NCBI GenBank assembly: GCA_963854835.1
Contig: OY978530.1
Span: forward strand, 40,466,251 to 40,530,250
DNA: 64,000 bases
From: Megamerina dolium
Lineage: Eukaryota > Arthropoda > Insecta > Diptera > Megamerinidae
Direction of reading: 5' to 3'
Each line of letters starts with the position of its first letter. The stretch's first letter is position 1. Positions 39,396 to 50,863 of the stretch are shown here, piece by piece. Below the pieces are notes generated by a model, which was not told the DNA's origin, made no database searches, and saw only the letters and a program-made list of their open reading frames with translations. Both the position numbers and the translations under genes were made by a program.

Positions 39396-40253
39396 GCAAG
39401 CCAGACGGCTGAAAATGTGAATAGTGTTTATGGTCCTGATACTATAACCTCCAATCACGTGCAATTTTGGTTTCGTCGATTCCATTCCGCTAATTTTGAT
39501 GGCAAAGATGCATCACACTCTGTCGAAAATATCGATAAAATAATAGAAATCGTCACAAAAACCGTTTGGAACCATTTAAATAAGCCTGGATACAAAAAGA
39601 AGCCTGATGTATGGGTGCCACATGAGTTAATGCAAAAAAAAACCTCATAGACCGTATTTCCATCTGTGAATCGCTGCTGAATCGCAACAAAATCGATCCA
39701 TTTCTGAAGCGCATGGTTACTGGTGATAAAAAGTGGGTCACTTACAACAACGTCAAGCGAAAACGGTAGTGGTCGAATCGTGGTGAGCCGGCGCAAACGG
39801 TGGCCAAGCTAGGATTGACGGCCAGGAAGATTTGCTATGTGTTTGGTGGGATTGGTAAGGAATCATCTACTATGAGCTGCTCCCCTACGGCCAAACTCTT
39901 AATTCGGACTTGTACTGTTAACAATTGGACCGTCTGAAGGAAGCAATCGCCCAGAAGCGGCCAGCTTTGGTTAATAGGAGAGGAATTGTGTTCCATCAGG
40001 ACAAAGCCAGGCCACACACATAGATAGTGACCCGCCAGAAGCTCCGGGAATTTGGTTGGGAGGTTCTTATATATCCACCTTATAATCCGGACAAGGCACC
40101 AAGTGTTCCTCTTCCTGTCTATGGCGAATGATTTTACTGGTGAAAAATTCGCCTCAAAAGAAGCTTGTGAAAATCGACTGTCCGAGTTGAGTGTTTCTAT
40201 GAGTGTGGCATTATGATATCACCTTCAAAATGGCAACAAGTTATCGAACAAAA

Positions 40254-40254
<1 letters not shown>
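39395..40254 (+). pseudogene. mariner transposase copy B
   Basis: The body starts at SQTAENVNSVYGPDTITSNH, so the first 25 or so residues are absent (see the inverted fragment). It continues through NIDKIIEIVTKTVWNHLNKP and KPDVWVPHELMQKK. After frameshifts, VTGDKKWVTYNNVKRKR near 39717 keeps the first Asp, HQDKARPHT near 39998 the second, and DKAPS-like sequence near 40090 the third region. The last codons reach [13 protein letters not shown] sequence, where a (TA)n array begins without a recognisable 3' inverted repeat. At least four frame breaks occur. Confidence 0.88.
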
Positions 40255-40467
<213 letters not shown>

Positions 40468-40646
40468 AACACACATATTCGTGTTACAAATTAATATTTT
40501 TTTGTTTTCTAACAAGCTTTTTTTATTGGATCTTTCAAAATTACTTAGAAACTAACAATAAGTAATCAAATCTGACAAACTAACTAAAATTATGTAGTAT
40601 TCCCTACGTTCCATCACAATTTGTTGAGTCGCGAGGTATAGCAATT

Positions 40647-43233
40647 TCACAGCATATTCAGTGTGTCTTTTCTTTTTAATCGACGATGCCCCTTGCTCAG
40701 CAACAATTGCCTAGCAAGGGGATTCGGATGAACATTTAAATCTCGATGGATGTTAACGTTCCTCATATACCAAGGCGCGTTTACAATAATTCGCAGACAC
40801 TTGGATTGTATTCGCTGCAATTTTTCGATATTAGAGGGAGATGCGGTGCCCCAAAACTGAATACCATAAGTCCAGATTGGCTTCAGGATTGCTTTATATA
40901 ATAGCACTTTGTATTCGAGATTCAACTTTGATCTTTTGTGTAACAGCCACCATAACTGATTGATTTTAAGCTTGATCTGAGTTTTCTTTGCCTCTATGTG
41001 ATTTTTCCAGGTCAGTCTTCTGTCGAGGTGAATACCCAAGTACTTTGTTGAGGAACATTGTGGAACTGATTGGCCATTAATTTTAAGTGGGGGACATGTA
41101 TCTGGCCTTAGCGTGAAGGTTACATGTACGCTCTTTGATTGATTGACTTTTATACGCCATTTTGCTAGCCAGATTTCGAGAGAATCGACATGAGTCTGCA
41201 GGAGTTTAGTAGCTTCTATGGGGTTAGAGCGAGAGCACAATATTGCCGTATCATCAGCAAAGGTCGATATGAATGTATAGTTATTGTTGGGCATATCTGA
41301 AGTGTATAAGAGATACAGTAAGGGGCCCAAAACGCTTCCTTGAGGAACGCCAGCGTGAATATCCAATGGATTTGTTGTGTAATCCTTGTGATGTACGAGA
41401 AATTGTCTTTTCGTGAGGTAGCTACTGAGCAATGAGGAGATATTTGCAGGCAGTAATAGTTTGAGTTTGTAAATAAGGCCATCATGCCATACTTTATCAA
41501 AGCTTGAGTGATATCAAGAAAGACAGCTGAGCAATACTTTTTTTCTTCAAAAGTGTTCCTTATCAGAGTTACAATGCGGTGGACTTGTTCTATTGTGCCG
41601 TGCTGTTTTCTAAATCCAAACTGATGTTGAGGAATCAGTTGGTTGAGATTAATAAATGGAGTTATATTTATAAAAAGTAGCTTTTCGAATACTTTGGAGA
41701 GTAAAGGCAGGAGGCTGATAGGTCTGTACGATGCAACTTTTGTAGGGTCTTTTCCTGGTTTTGCTATCATAATAATTTTTGAAGTTTTCCAGCATTTGGG
41801 ATAGTGTTTAATACGAAGGATAGCATTGAAAATGTGCATGAGATGAATTACTGAAGCCGGAGGTAGCTCTTTTATCATTTTAACGGTAATTTTATCTGGA
41901 CCAGGTGATTTTTTTGGGTTTAAATCTTTATAAATTGCTTTGAATATGTCCTTTTTTTAATTTTGAGCGTTATTGAGCAAGGTTGAGAAGTTAATTTTGG
42001 TAATGAGGACTGTAAAGAGGGTGGATTGGGTGTAAACACACTTTTTAGGTGGTTTGCAAAAGCCAAACCCTTCTCACAGTTGTTTCTATCCCAATTACCG
42101 TCACTCAAACGGATGTGGGAATCAGTGAGAATTGGCCGATTTGAGTTTTTTGCTGATTTCCACAAAGAGTAGTCTGACGCTTCACCAGGTGTTAATTTCG
42201 CTATGTGCTCTTCTAACTCTTTGTTGTTTTTATTTTTTAAGGCTTGCTTTAACTTTCGAGTGCAGTGCTGTAGCTGTGTTTTCAGATTCGGTGATCTGAA
42301 TTCTTGCCATTGTCTTCGGAGTCTTCTTTTCTGTCTTACTAGCAATTCAATGTCGGCTGGTGTGTATGGGCTATAGTTTGATTGCTTGCATACCTTTGTG
42401 CAGGTGGCTGAGCTGAGAGCTAATGAGAGCAGCTGGTTGAATTTTTCGAGTGCTGAGTCTACATCGTGTCCATTTCTTAATACAGTACTCAGAGGAAGAT
42501 GGGAATTTATATATTTCTTGAATTTTAACCAGTCTATTTTCTTTCTAACGCAATTGTCTTGGGGGTTTGGTGATTTTATAGATATTACCGTGGGTGAGTG
42601 GTCAGATGATAGATCATAATTACACTCTGTGGAGATATTTTCCATCTGCAAACCTTTGGCGACTCCAAAGTCTATGAGATCGGGTATTTTCCTCTTGTCC
42701 GTCGGCCAATATGTCGGTTGACCATTTGAAATAACATCGTAGCCGTGGTTAGTGATGATTGAACATAGTCTTCTGCCTTTTGGAGTTATTAAGCGGGAGC
42801 CCCAGTGAGTGTGTTTGGCGTTGAAATCGCCAGCAACCAAGAATTTGCTACCAAGAGTTGAGAAAAATTCTTGATATTGCTGTTCGGTAATACTGTATCT
42901 TGGGGGACAGTATATCGCAGATATTACTAGCTTAAAGATGTATTCTTCCAGACATGTAGATGTTGCTTGCAAGTAGACGCTACTGAAATCTTCGAGAACA
43001 TGATGTTTTATTCTGCTTTTTATCAATATGGCAGTTCCTCCACGTGCCTTACCATGCGGATGATTTGTGGTGTACAGTTTGTAATATGGTTTTTGGTAGC
43101 AATTTTTGTCAGTGAAATGGGTCTCAGATATCATCATTATGTCGATTTGGCTGGATTCAAGGAATTGAATTAGCTCCAAACGGTGCTGGCTTAAGCCGTT
43201 GGCGTTCCAGTGGCATATCTTGAGACAACTCAT
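40647..43233 (-). pseudogene. Jockey LINE ORF2 (endonuclease + RT), 3 lesions
   Basis: The start codon at 43233 overlaps the ORF1 stop as ATGA. The endonuclease begins CLKICHWNANGLSQHRLELI and includes MMISETHFTDKN, VAGDFNAKHTHWGSRLI, PDLIDFGVAKGLQ and LSSDHSPTVISI. All expected catalytic motifs are present. A one-base change in an A-run near 41957 shifts the frame just before the RT. RT reads YRPISLLPLLSKVFEKLL, then HQFGFRKQHGTIEQVHRI. A one-base loss near 41503 follows (compare 45265). Then GVPQGSVLGPLLYLLYTSDM and TFADDTAIL (catalytic FADD). Near the C-terminus 60 bp present in copy D are missing (around 40735). There is no RNase H domain, as in Jockey elements. Confidence 0.93.
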
Positions 43234-44413
43234 GGTCTGGATAGCAATGTTTGGAGTAACATCGATTGATTTTTCATCATTTCTTGCATCATTGTTTGCA
43301 TTGAGTTCATGAATTGGTTCATATTCTGAATTAATGTTTGAAGCAAATGTTCAAGAGTACTTGGCTGTTGGGTGGGCAGTGAGTGTTTCTGCTCATTATT
43401 TACATTGCTTTGTTGGTGTGGGTTTTGTTTTAACACGCTAGCGTATGAATTGGTTTGATTCTTGTTTGGGATTGCAGAGAATTGTGTTGCATCAATATTT
43501 TGTCTCTTACTTGAGTTGGCTATCTGAGTTTGCTCAACTGGTTTTAGAGGTTGATTGCTAGCGGAGAAATTTAGCTTTAGGGTTGTATATACAGGGCAAC
43601 CTGCATAATTTGCGGTGTGATTACCTCCACAATTGCTGCATTTTTTCATGCTAACATCGCCTTTAGATTTTGGGCATATGTTTGATTTATGGAGATCTCC
43701 ACAAATCACACAAACAGCTGCCAGGGTACAATTCTCTTATGGGGTTCTTCGATTGTGATTTTGCGATGCAACAAATATCGAATTTTGTATATGGGGTGTA
43801 CTTCACCTTTTTTTAGGGGTTTTGTTTAGGGCTGAAGCTCAATACGATATAACGGTTGAGGTATATTGCTCTTGTTGAGAATATTCAATACTGTTTTGGT
43901 TTGAAACCCTTCTTCCTGAAGGGCAAGTTTGATTTCGTTAATGTCAACGTTGGGTTCGACGCCTTTAAATACAACGATTAAGCCCTTACTACTTTTTAGC
44001 TGATATGTGTAGTAAGTCTTTTATACAGCATCAAATTCCGCAATTACCTTGCAATAATGAGTTTCGCTGTAGATTTGCACTTTCGTTTCCTCAATTTGGC
44101 CTTTGCGAATAGGAACAACGTGGAAATTCTTTGGTCCTATAAGACTTGTAATTCTAGAAATCAACTTATCTGAGTTGCGTTCTCTTAAGAAAATGGGTGG
44201 GGGTTTGAAATTTTTCTTGGAGATAATATTTTCGTCACTTTCATCACCTGAAAGCAGAGCGTATCTATTTTCCGAACTAATAGGGGCAGTGTTCTGCTTT
44301 TGAATTTTTGTTGAATTCATTTGTTTTGAATTTTGTGGACTTCTTTTTCGCTTTACTACAGTAATGTAGCGATCAATTCCAGTTTGAACAGCAACTGGTT
44401 CTTTATTAGTCAT
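43230..44413 (-). pseudogene. Jockey LINE ORF1 (gag-like), two frame breaks
   Basis: The N-terminal frame (44413-44021) has DRYITVVKRKRSPQNSKQMN and then YALLSGDESDEN. A middle part, LIVVFKGVEPNVDINEIK and LNILNKSNIPQPLYRIELQP, is open in a second frame at 43990-43800. The C-terminal frame (43709-43230) carries the Cys/His knuckles CVICGDLHKSNICPKSKG and CSNCGGNHTANYAGCP, followed by a Gln/Asn-rich tail ending MLLQTLLSRP. The family role is binding of the LINE RNA. The stop codon TGA overlaps the ORF2 ATG. Confidence 0.9.
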
Positions 44414-44900
44414 CGCACTAGTTGCTTTAACTACTGGGTCATGAAAGGCCGTTATTTGTTTGCTTTGATGTTGTAGCTGTTGGTGTTACAGCAGGAGAAG
44501 CGCATTGTACACTCCACGGTATAGAGGGAGATAGTATATCACGAGAGAACAAATTATTTTTTTGTCTGAATTTATTGTTGTTGCAAATTTTGATGTAGTG
44601 TTAGAGTGAGGAATATGTGCAGGCAAAAGATTTGCACTGTTACTTTCACTTGTGCAGTGGGTATCAACTGTTTTTATTTTATAATGCACTTATCGGGGGG
44701 GTTTGCGCGGGTGATTGGAAATTATTGTTTTCACACACATTAACAGGCGATTGCCGTTGCCGGAGAGGAGAGCGCTGAACACTCATATTACAAACAAAAT
44801 GTTTGGAACGACATTATTATTTTTTTTTTTCTTTGATTTTAATGTTCTTTTTGCTTATTTGTATAAGCAATAAAAAATTACAGAAATACTTGAGTTTACT

Positions 44901-46340
44901 TAGCGGCTTCAGTAATTCATCTGATGCACATTTTCAATGCTATCCTTCGTATTAAACACTATCCCAAATGCTGGAAAACTTCAAAAATTATTATGATAGC
45001 AAAACCAGGAAAACACCCTACAAAAGTTGCATCGTACAGACCTATCAGCCTCCTGCCTCTACTTTCTAAAGTATTCGAAAAGCTACTTGTCATGAATATA
45101 ACTCCATTTATTAATCTCAACCAACTGATTCCTCAACATCAGTTTGGATTTAGAAAACAGCACGGCACAATAGAACAAGTCCACCGCATTGTAACTCTGA
45201 TAAGGAACACTTTTGAAGAAAAAAAGTATTGCTCAGCTGTCTTTCTTGATATCACTCAAGCTTTCGATAAAGTATGGCACGATGGCCTTATTTACAAACT
45301 CAAACTATTACTGCCTGCAAATGTCTCCTCATTGCTTAGTAGCTACCTCACGAAAAGACAATTTCTCGTACATCACAAGGATTACACAACAAATCCATTG
45401 GATATTCACGCTGGCGTTCCTCAAGGAAGCGTTTTGGGTCCCTTACTGTATCTCTTATACACTTCAGATATGCCCAACAATAACTATACATTCATATCGA
45501 CCTTTGCTGATGATACGGCAATATTGTGCTCTCGCTCTAACCCCATAGAAGCTACTAAACTCCTGCAGACTCATATCGATTCTCTCGAAATCTGGCTAGC
45601 AAAATGGCGTATAAAAGTCAATGAATCAAAGAGCGTACATGTAACCTTCACGCTAAGGCTAGATACATGTCCCCCACTTAAAATTAATGGCCAATCAGTT
45701 CCACAATGTTCCTCAACAAAGTACTTGGGTATTCACCTCGACAGAAGGCTGACATGGAAAAATCACATAGAGGCAAAGAAAACTCAGATCAAGCTTAAAA
45801 TGAATCAGTTATGGTGGCTGTTACACAAAAGATCAAAGTTGAATCTTGAATACAAAGTGCTATTATATAAAGCAATCCTGAAACCAATCTGGACTTATGG
45901 TATTCAGTTTTGGGGCACCGCATCTCCCTCTAATATCGAAAAATTGCAGCGAATACAATCCAAGTGTCTGCGAATTATTGTAAACGCGCCTTGGTATATG
46001 AGGAACGTTAACATCCATCGAGATTTAAATGTATCCACAATTTCTGAGGAAGTTGCAATGTCCTGCAGAAGCTACATTCAAAAATTACACAATCATCCGA
46101 ATCCCCTTGCTAGGCAATTGTTGCTGAGCAAGGGGCATCGTCGATTAAAAAGAAAAGACACACTGAATATGCTGTAAAATTGCTACATCTCGCGACTCAC
46201 CAAATTGTGATGGAACGTAGGGGATATCACATAGTTTTATTTAGTTTGTAAGATTTGAATACTTATTGTTAGTTTCTTGTATTTAAGAAAGATTCAATAA
46301 AAAAAAAATAAGCTAACAAAAAAAAAAAAAAAAAAAAACT
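44901..46340 (+). mobile_element. Jockey-clade LINE copy D, 5' truncated
   Basis: This plus-strand copy belongs to the same family as copy C. It starts inside the RT at GCGGCTTCAGTAATTCATCT and ends with AATAAAAAAAAAATAAGC and a roughly 19-bp poly(A) at 46321-46339. Identity to copy C is very high. The two copies are arranged 5' to 5' with roughly 200 bp between them. Each has its own 3' end, so they are separate insertions or products of one inverted event. Confidence 0.92.
44924..46177 (+). pseudogene. Jockey LINE reverse transcriptase, open 417 codons
   Basis: A continuous frame covers the RT domain from MHIFNAILRIKHYPKCWKTS to the natural stop after KRKDTLNML. Visible are YRPISLLPLLSKVFEKLL, HQFGFRKQHGTIEQVHRI, FLDITQAFDKVWHDGL (first catalytic Asp region), GVPQGSVLGPLLYLLYTSDM, and FADD at residues 194-197 (45503-45514). 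The thumb contains STKYLGIHLDRRLTWKNHI. The ATG used is an internal Met because the 5' half, including the endonuclease, is missing. The domain is intact, but the gene is truncated and probably not expressed as a functional LINE. Confidence 0.9.
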
Positions 46341-47385
46341 TAGCGTGAAGTTTGAAGTGTACGTTATATTTCTTATGTTTATTGTTTCGTTGTGATATCA
46401 TATTAAGAATGTCCCACCAAGTGTAATGGTTCATTGTTGATATAGAGAGATTAATTGAATTAATTTAAGAATATGAGCACTGTCGAGAATTCTTCTACTT
46501 GTGATATGTGTTGGTTATTAATCAATTGGTATGTAGGAATTTGGCTTGCGAGTAAATTTGGGATACAAGATGAATTACTTAGGTCTATTACATTTTTGTA
46601 CTAATAGATAGTTATATGTTTTAAAATCGTTTTTGAATCCATAGGTTTGATTTTTACATTGGAGTAATAAATTAAAATATGTTAGATTTTGTTAATTTTA
46701 GTATTGATTTTTACTGGTTTCATAATAATTTATTTTACAATGTTCTTTCGTCATTTGAAGCTAGGTATTTTAATATCTGAAAATTCTAATGCTAATGTTG
46801 ATGTAAGGAATGCTTTCTTTATTGAAAATTCGACGAATATACGAGTTTATTATATTAGCTTTTGCCCAATGAATGGCATATTCTATATTGAGTATTTCCT
46901 TTTTTATGAGGACTAGTTTGTATTTTAGTTGAATTAAAAGTTAATCCTATGTGTTATTTTCTGATTCCAACACATTTAGAATTATATTTGTTCTGTTATT
47001 TCATTAATTCTGTCTATTGTCATTCTATTGGTGATCAATTCCTTATGGTTGTCCTCAAGAGCATTATTTATCTTTTTTAATGAGAATTACTTGATCAGAG
47101 TGGTCTGTGTTCACTTCCATGTGCTATCAAAACAATTCAGTGATTGTTTCGTTTTCTTTTTTTTTTTTGATTTTTCAGTTTTACTCTATCTAAATGGTTT
47201 TCAATTTTTACAATTTCTTCCGAAAGGAATGGATAGCTGTCTCGAGGTGTTTAATCTCTTTAAGTCCATAATGTAAATAATTTTAAATGTTCCAGTTTGA
47301 AGTTTTGCTATTCCCTTTCCTATTGTCACTAATTGCGTGTTTGAGTAGTAGTATCTGGAAATTTAAAAAAAACACATAAAACTTA
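46341..47385. other. AT-rich spacer, no recognised feature
   Basis: This T-rich sequence contains short frames (46689-46916 and 47028-47276 on the plus strand) that lack identifiable motifs. No repeats longer than homopolymer T runs were seen. Confidence 0.55.
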
Positions 47386-48513
47386 GAGAAATGTATGAAA
47401 TCTTTAGTTGAGTCGATAGAACAATCTATATAATTCAATGTTTGAAGATGATTTCATGTAAATGTTGACCGCGGCTGCTCCTCAAATGGTTCATACGCTG
47501 GCTCCAATTTTGGAATACTCTCTCCAACATATGGGCCGGTATCTCAAGAATAAATTCTTCAATATTGGATTCCAGTGTGTCAACCTTTGCGGGCTTGTTT
47601 CTATAGCAACCTTAACATAGCCCTACAAAAAATAGTCTAAAGGCGTTAAATGGCACGATCTAGGCGTAAAATAAAATGTTCACCGAACTCGCCTCTCAAT
47701 TTGGCCATTGTTTCGCGTGCTGTGTGGCATGTGGCTTCTTCTTGTTGAAACCACATGTCGGCCAAGTCCAGCTCTTCCATTTTGGGCAAAAAAAAGTTTG
47801 CAATCATCCTGCCTTCATCGTCTTTGAAAAAGTATGGTCCAATGATGCCACCGGTCCACAATCCACACCAAACAGTGCATTTTTCGGGATGCATTGTTAG
47901 TTCTTGCAATGATTCTGCCTGCTCTTCACACCAAATACAGCAATTTTGATTGTTCACGTATCCATTCAACCAGAAATGGGCTAGATAAAAAAGTGGATCT
48001 TCATTCAACTTTGCCAGCACCCATTCACCAAAAGTCAGCCGTTGTGGCTAGTCGTGTGGCTTCAATTCTTGCACCAGCTGTATTTTAAAAGAAATTACAC
48101 TCAAATCCTTCCGCAAAATTTTCCACGTAGTGGAGTAACAGAGACCCAATTGCTAAGAACAGCGCCGAATTGATAATTCACGGTCATCAACAACACTGGC
48201 GTATACATCTGCGATATTTTCCTCTGTCCGCACTCTATGTATGCGTGTTGGTGGTTTAAAGTCCAATAATGTTAATTTGATGAGAAATTTAGTCACAAGA
48301 TTCCACATAGCCTCAGAAATTCACCCAAACAGACCATAAAATGGAGGAAGTGCACGATGCTCTCTCGTAACCGTGCACGAATTTTGATAATAAAATTCGA
48401 TAATTTGCAAGCGTTGTTCGTTTGTAAGTCGATTCATGGTAAAAATATAGACCAAACTAAACATGTTTGACAGTAAAAGATAGTTGCTAAAAAATCATCC
48501 TGTATGATTTTAT
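47386..48513 (-). pseudogene. IS630/Tc1-mariner-type transposase (DUF4817/DDE_3-like), copy 2
   Basis: This is a longer minus-strand copy. The N-terminus MNRLTNEQRLQIIEFYYQNS lies near 48437, then a frameshifted middle (VRTEENIADVYASVVDDREL near 48230, TTWKILRKDLSVI near 48130, KIQLVQELKPHD near 48080). The main frame (48020-47646) carries LAKLNEDPLFYLAHFWLNGY, QELTMHPEKCTVWCGLWTGG and ELDLADMWFQQEEATCHTAR. The segment that should carry the first catalytic Asp, before AHFWLNG, is deleted. The C-terminus LESNIEEFILEIPAHMLERV lies near 47570. Shared flanks TTAGAGAAATG at the 3' side and ACATGTTTGACAGTAA at the 5' side delimit the family. Confidence 0.87.
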
Positions 48514-48569
48514 TCGGATACAATGCGTGTTAAAGTTCTTGAAGTCTTGAAATAAATGTTATCGGCTTA

Positions 48570-48775
48570 TCACTTGGCGACAGCACTACGAATAATGCAC
48601 AATTGGAGGCGCCTGTACTCAAAAAACTCAAATGCGTTCTCATCGAGATTGACTGGTTTACTTTTAGAAGCATGTTTTGACACTCGTCCATCTTCACCTC
48701 GTAAAAGGTTTGTTAGAGGTTTTGCAATTTTGACATATTCTTCGTACCCATTTGGAATTTGATGATGTCCGGTGT
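48570..48775 (-). pseudogene. gypsy RT/RNase H connection fragment
   Basis: The minus-strand frame reads EYVKIAKPLTNLLRGEDGRV and SKHASKSKPVNLDENAFEFF, which is the segment after RT where the primer grip leads into RNase H in gypsy elements. It is joined directly to gag sequence by deletion of protease and RT. Confidence 0.83.
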
Positions 48776-49370
48776 ACACAGCAGACTTGGTGTATTGATG
48801 TATCTCCTCATAATTCGATTAACAGGATTTATTCCTTGGTAATTTTGAGGTTTTAATGAGTGATTTATGAATGGTACTGTTTTCTTTTGTATTAAAGGAT
48901 TAGTACTTTGGGCGAATGGCCTATAGGCTAGATGTACATACATATAATTTGTTTGCTGATATAGGTGGTGCTATTTTGTAATTAGCTCGACGGAACGTCA
49001 TATTATCAAGTTTTTGACACAAGTTGAGTACTTGTGGAAGTGAATTTGGCTCACGAATACTGAGTAAACGAGGAAGGTCTCCATTAAGTCCTCGTATGAA
49101 TGTGTACAATGCATTTTTCCCGATAGGAGTTAGTCACTGCTAGTAATGAATCATCGCTGAATCCAAGACAGGCAATTTTATGCAATATCAACGATAAGTG
49201 TTGACACGCATTTTGAAAGGTTCTTGAATATAATGATTTCTTTAAGCCAAAGATGTCAGTCGCTATTCAAGGGTGCTCTTCTATAAGAATAATTAGCCAC
49301 TTTTTTATTTTTCCCCATTCCAATAGACTCGACTCGAGATAGGACTCGAGAGCGGTGTCCGCTTCACCAA
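48713..49370 (-). pseudogene. gypsy gag fragment
   Basis: The frame 49109-48921 reads [20 protein letters not shown] followed by [18 protein letters not shown], a capsid C-terminal region of gypsy-type gag. Further downstream PFAQSTNPLIQKKTVPFINH and NPVNRIMRRY belong to the gag C-terminus. A frame break near 48945 separates them. There are no zinc knuckles. Confidence 0.8.
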
Positions 49371-49625
49371 CAATTTTATGTCTAACCATATGGAGGATTG
49401 CATTGTATTTAGGAGTACCCTTCAAATTTTCATATACTGTGAAGTTGCGGTCTACAGTTTTCCGCCAGGAGTTAAATTCTCCTGATGACCCTGAAAATTC
49501 CTCACGACATTTTACTATATCTGAATTCTATATAATTCATTGATATTATTTCTAATCAGTTGTACCTGACAATTTGTACTGTCATTGTCTAGAAAGGGTT
49601 AAATTCTTAATAGTTAAGTTTACCA

Positions 49626-49662
49626 ATGAGCCCTTTGGGGCTTTAAGTACCACATATATATA
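49626..49662 (+). mobile_element. 37-bp SINE 3'-end insertion with 11-bp TSD
   Basis: This is an extremely 5'-truncated SINE: only the terminal ATGAGCCCTTTGGGGCTTTA segment, AGTACCAC and a short TA tail. It is flanked by TAAGTTTACCA at 49615-49625 and 49663-49673. The perfect TSD shows that the TA tail was part of the retroposed molecule. Confidence 0.85.
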
Positions 49663-50596
49663 TAAGTTTACCATGTCAGTTACTTGTTTTTGGAGTGCTT
49701 TATCCATTATCTGCGTATTGTTATCTGTTATGATTACAAGTGGTTGGATTGTCAGAACTTAATCTATTTGTCCGATTGGAAGTGATTGGATTAAAAAAAC
49801 TTAATATATCTTATTGTTTTGCTAACTCGTTGGCAGTAACCTTGGTCATTCTGGACAAATACAATATCTTAGTATCTTCTTTAATTTATTCATTTGTTTA
49901 TTAACTTGTTATACACTAGAAGGACCGGTTTTACAATTTCGTAGTTTGAATTTTGGTATTATTGGTATATTAATTTATTAATGAGGAGATAATTTTAAAA
50001 TTTGTACTTGATTTCTTTCACTTTTATTTAAATTGATTTTAAATAGGTTAATTTTTTATAAAAATTTGCAGAAAAAAAATAAAATTAAAAATCCGAAATT
50101 TTCAATAAAGATTATGGTTATACTTCCTTATATTTAAAATTCTAATTATTGCCGAATTTCTATTTCTTTTATTTCCTTTTTTATATCATTTTATTTATTT
50201 TAAACTTTTTTAGTTTTGTAATTTTTCGATTTCAATTTCTTAAATTTTAAAAAATTAGCTTAACTTTTTTAATTTTACAATTTTTCAATAAATCTCCTTA
50301 TTTTTTTAAAAACTTTTTTACATTTGCAATATTTCTGTTTAAATTTCTTTAATCTTGACAATAGAACTTACAAAAATCATTCCAACGGCGTCAATTAGAT
50401 TTTGAATTGTGGGTGGGCTCCGTTTCCTTTTGTACTTGAGCACTTTCTGGTCACTTTATCCTTTATGTTGAATCTGCTGAAAAATTTCCAAAACGATGTT
50501 TAAAGGATCATTCTTATCCGGAAATCTGCGTTTGGAGATAGCCCCAAAATGTTGTTCAAAAGATTTCATTTATTTAGAACATCATAATTTTAGGTC

Positions 50597-50755
50597 CCTG
50601 CTCTGGCACCAGTTACTTATTTGTGTACTGTAAGTGTTTTGTAAAAAATGCACTAACTTTTTTTTCCTCTTTCCTGGACTAATTTTACATACTATATAGC
50701 TACGTTTTTATTTTATGAGCGTTTAATTCGATCACTGGATTCAATAATAATTGCA
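50597..50755 (-). repeat. Putative gypsy LTR and primer-binding site
   Basis: On the minus strand a TGGTGCCAGAGCAGGGACC-like PBS (50599-50617) directly follows an LTR end ...AATAAGTAACT. The LTR then extends upstream to about 50755 and shares blocks with 20190-20262. Gypsy-group LTRs commonly end in ...TAACT. The paired LTR was not found. Confidence 0.55.
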
Positions 50756-50778
50756 AGACTTATTTTTTACCATCTACA

Positions 50779-50779
50779 C

Positions 50780-50860
<81 letters not shown>
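50779..50860. repeat. (TA)n array
   Basis: This TA run ends exactly where the TAAG-type tail of RTE copy 5 begins, so that copy appears to have inserted in the array. Confidence 0.95.

Positions 50861-50863
<3 letters not shown>

Larger units (their letters stand above)
40490..44700 (-). mobile_element. Near full-length Jockey-clade LINE, copy C
   Basis: This minus-strand LINE has ORF1 (44413-43230), ORF2 endonuclease (43233-41920), ORF2 RT (41910-40647) and an A-rich 3' end at about 40490-40520. The 5' boundary is uncertain, near 44700-44900. Copy D, on the opposite strand, begins at about 44901, giving a head-to-head pair. Only a few indels disrupt it, so it is fairly young. The left-edge fragment at 226-655 belongs to the same family. 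Confidence 0.92.
48560..50760 (-). mobile_element. Ty3/gypsy remnant, minus strand, heavily deleted
   Basis: Read on the minus strand it has a putative LTR (50755-50614), a PBS-like site, a T/A-rich leader, gag pieces (49370-48780), then, after a deletion, the RT/RNase H connection (48775-48570). Pol is otherwise absent. The leader between 49680 and 50590 is strongly AT-rich and non-coding. A 37-bp SINE fragment sits at 49626-49662. Confidence 0.75.

Noticed and set aside
46689..47276. Hydrophobic frames as membrane proteins
   Set aside because: Phe/Leu/Ile-rich frames are expected by chance in T-rich DNA. No family similarity was recognised.
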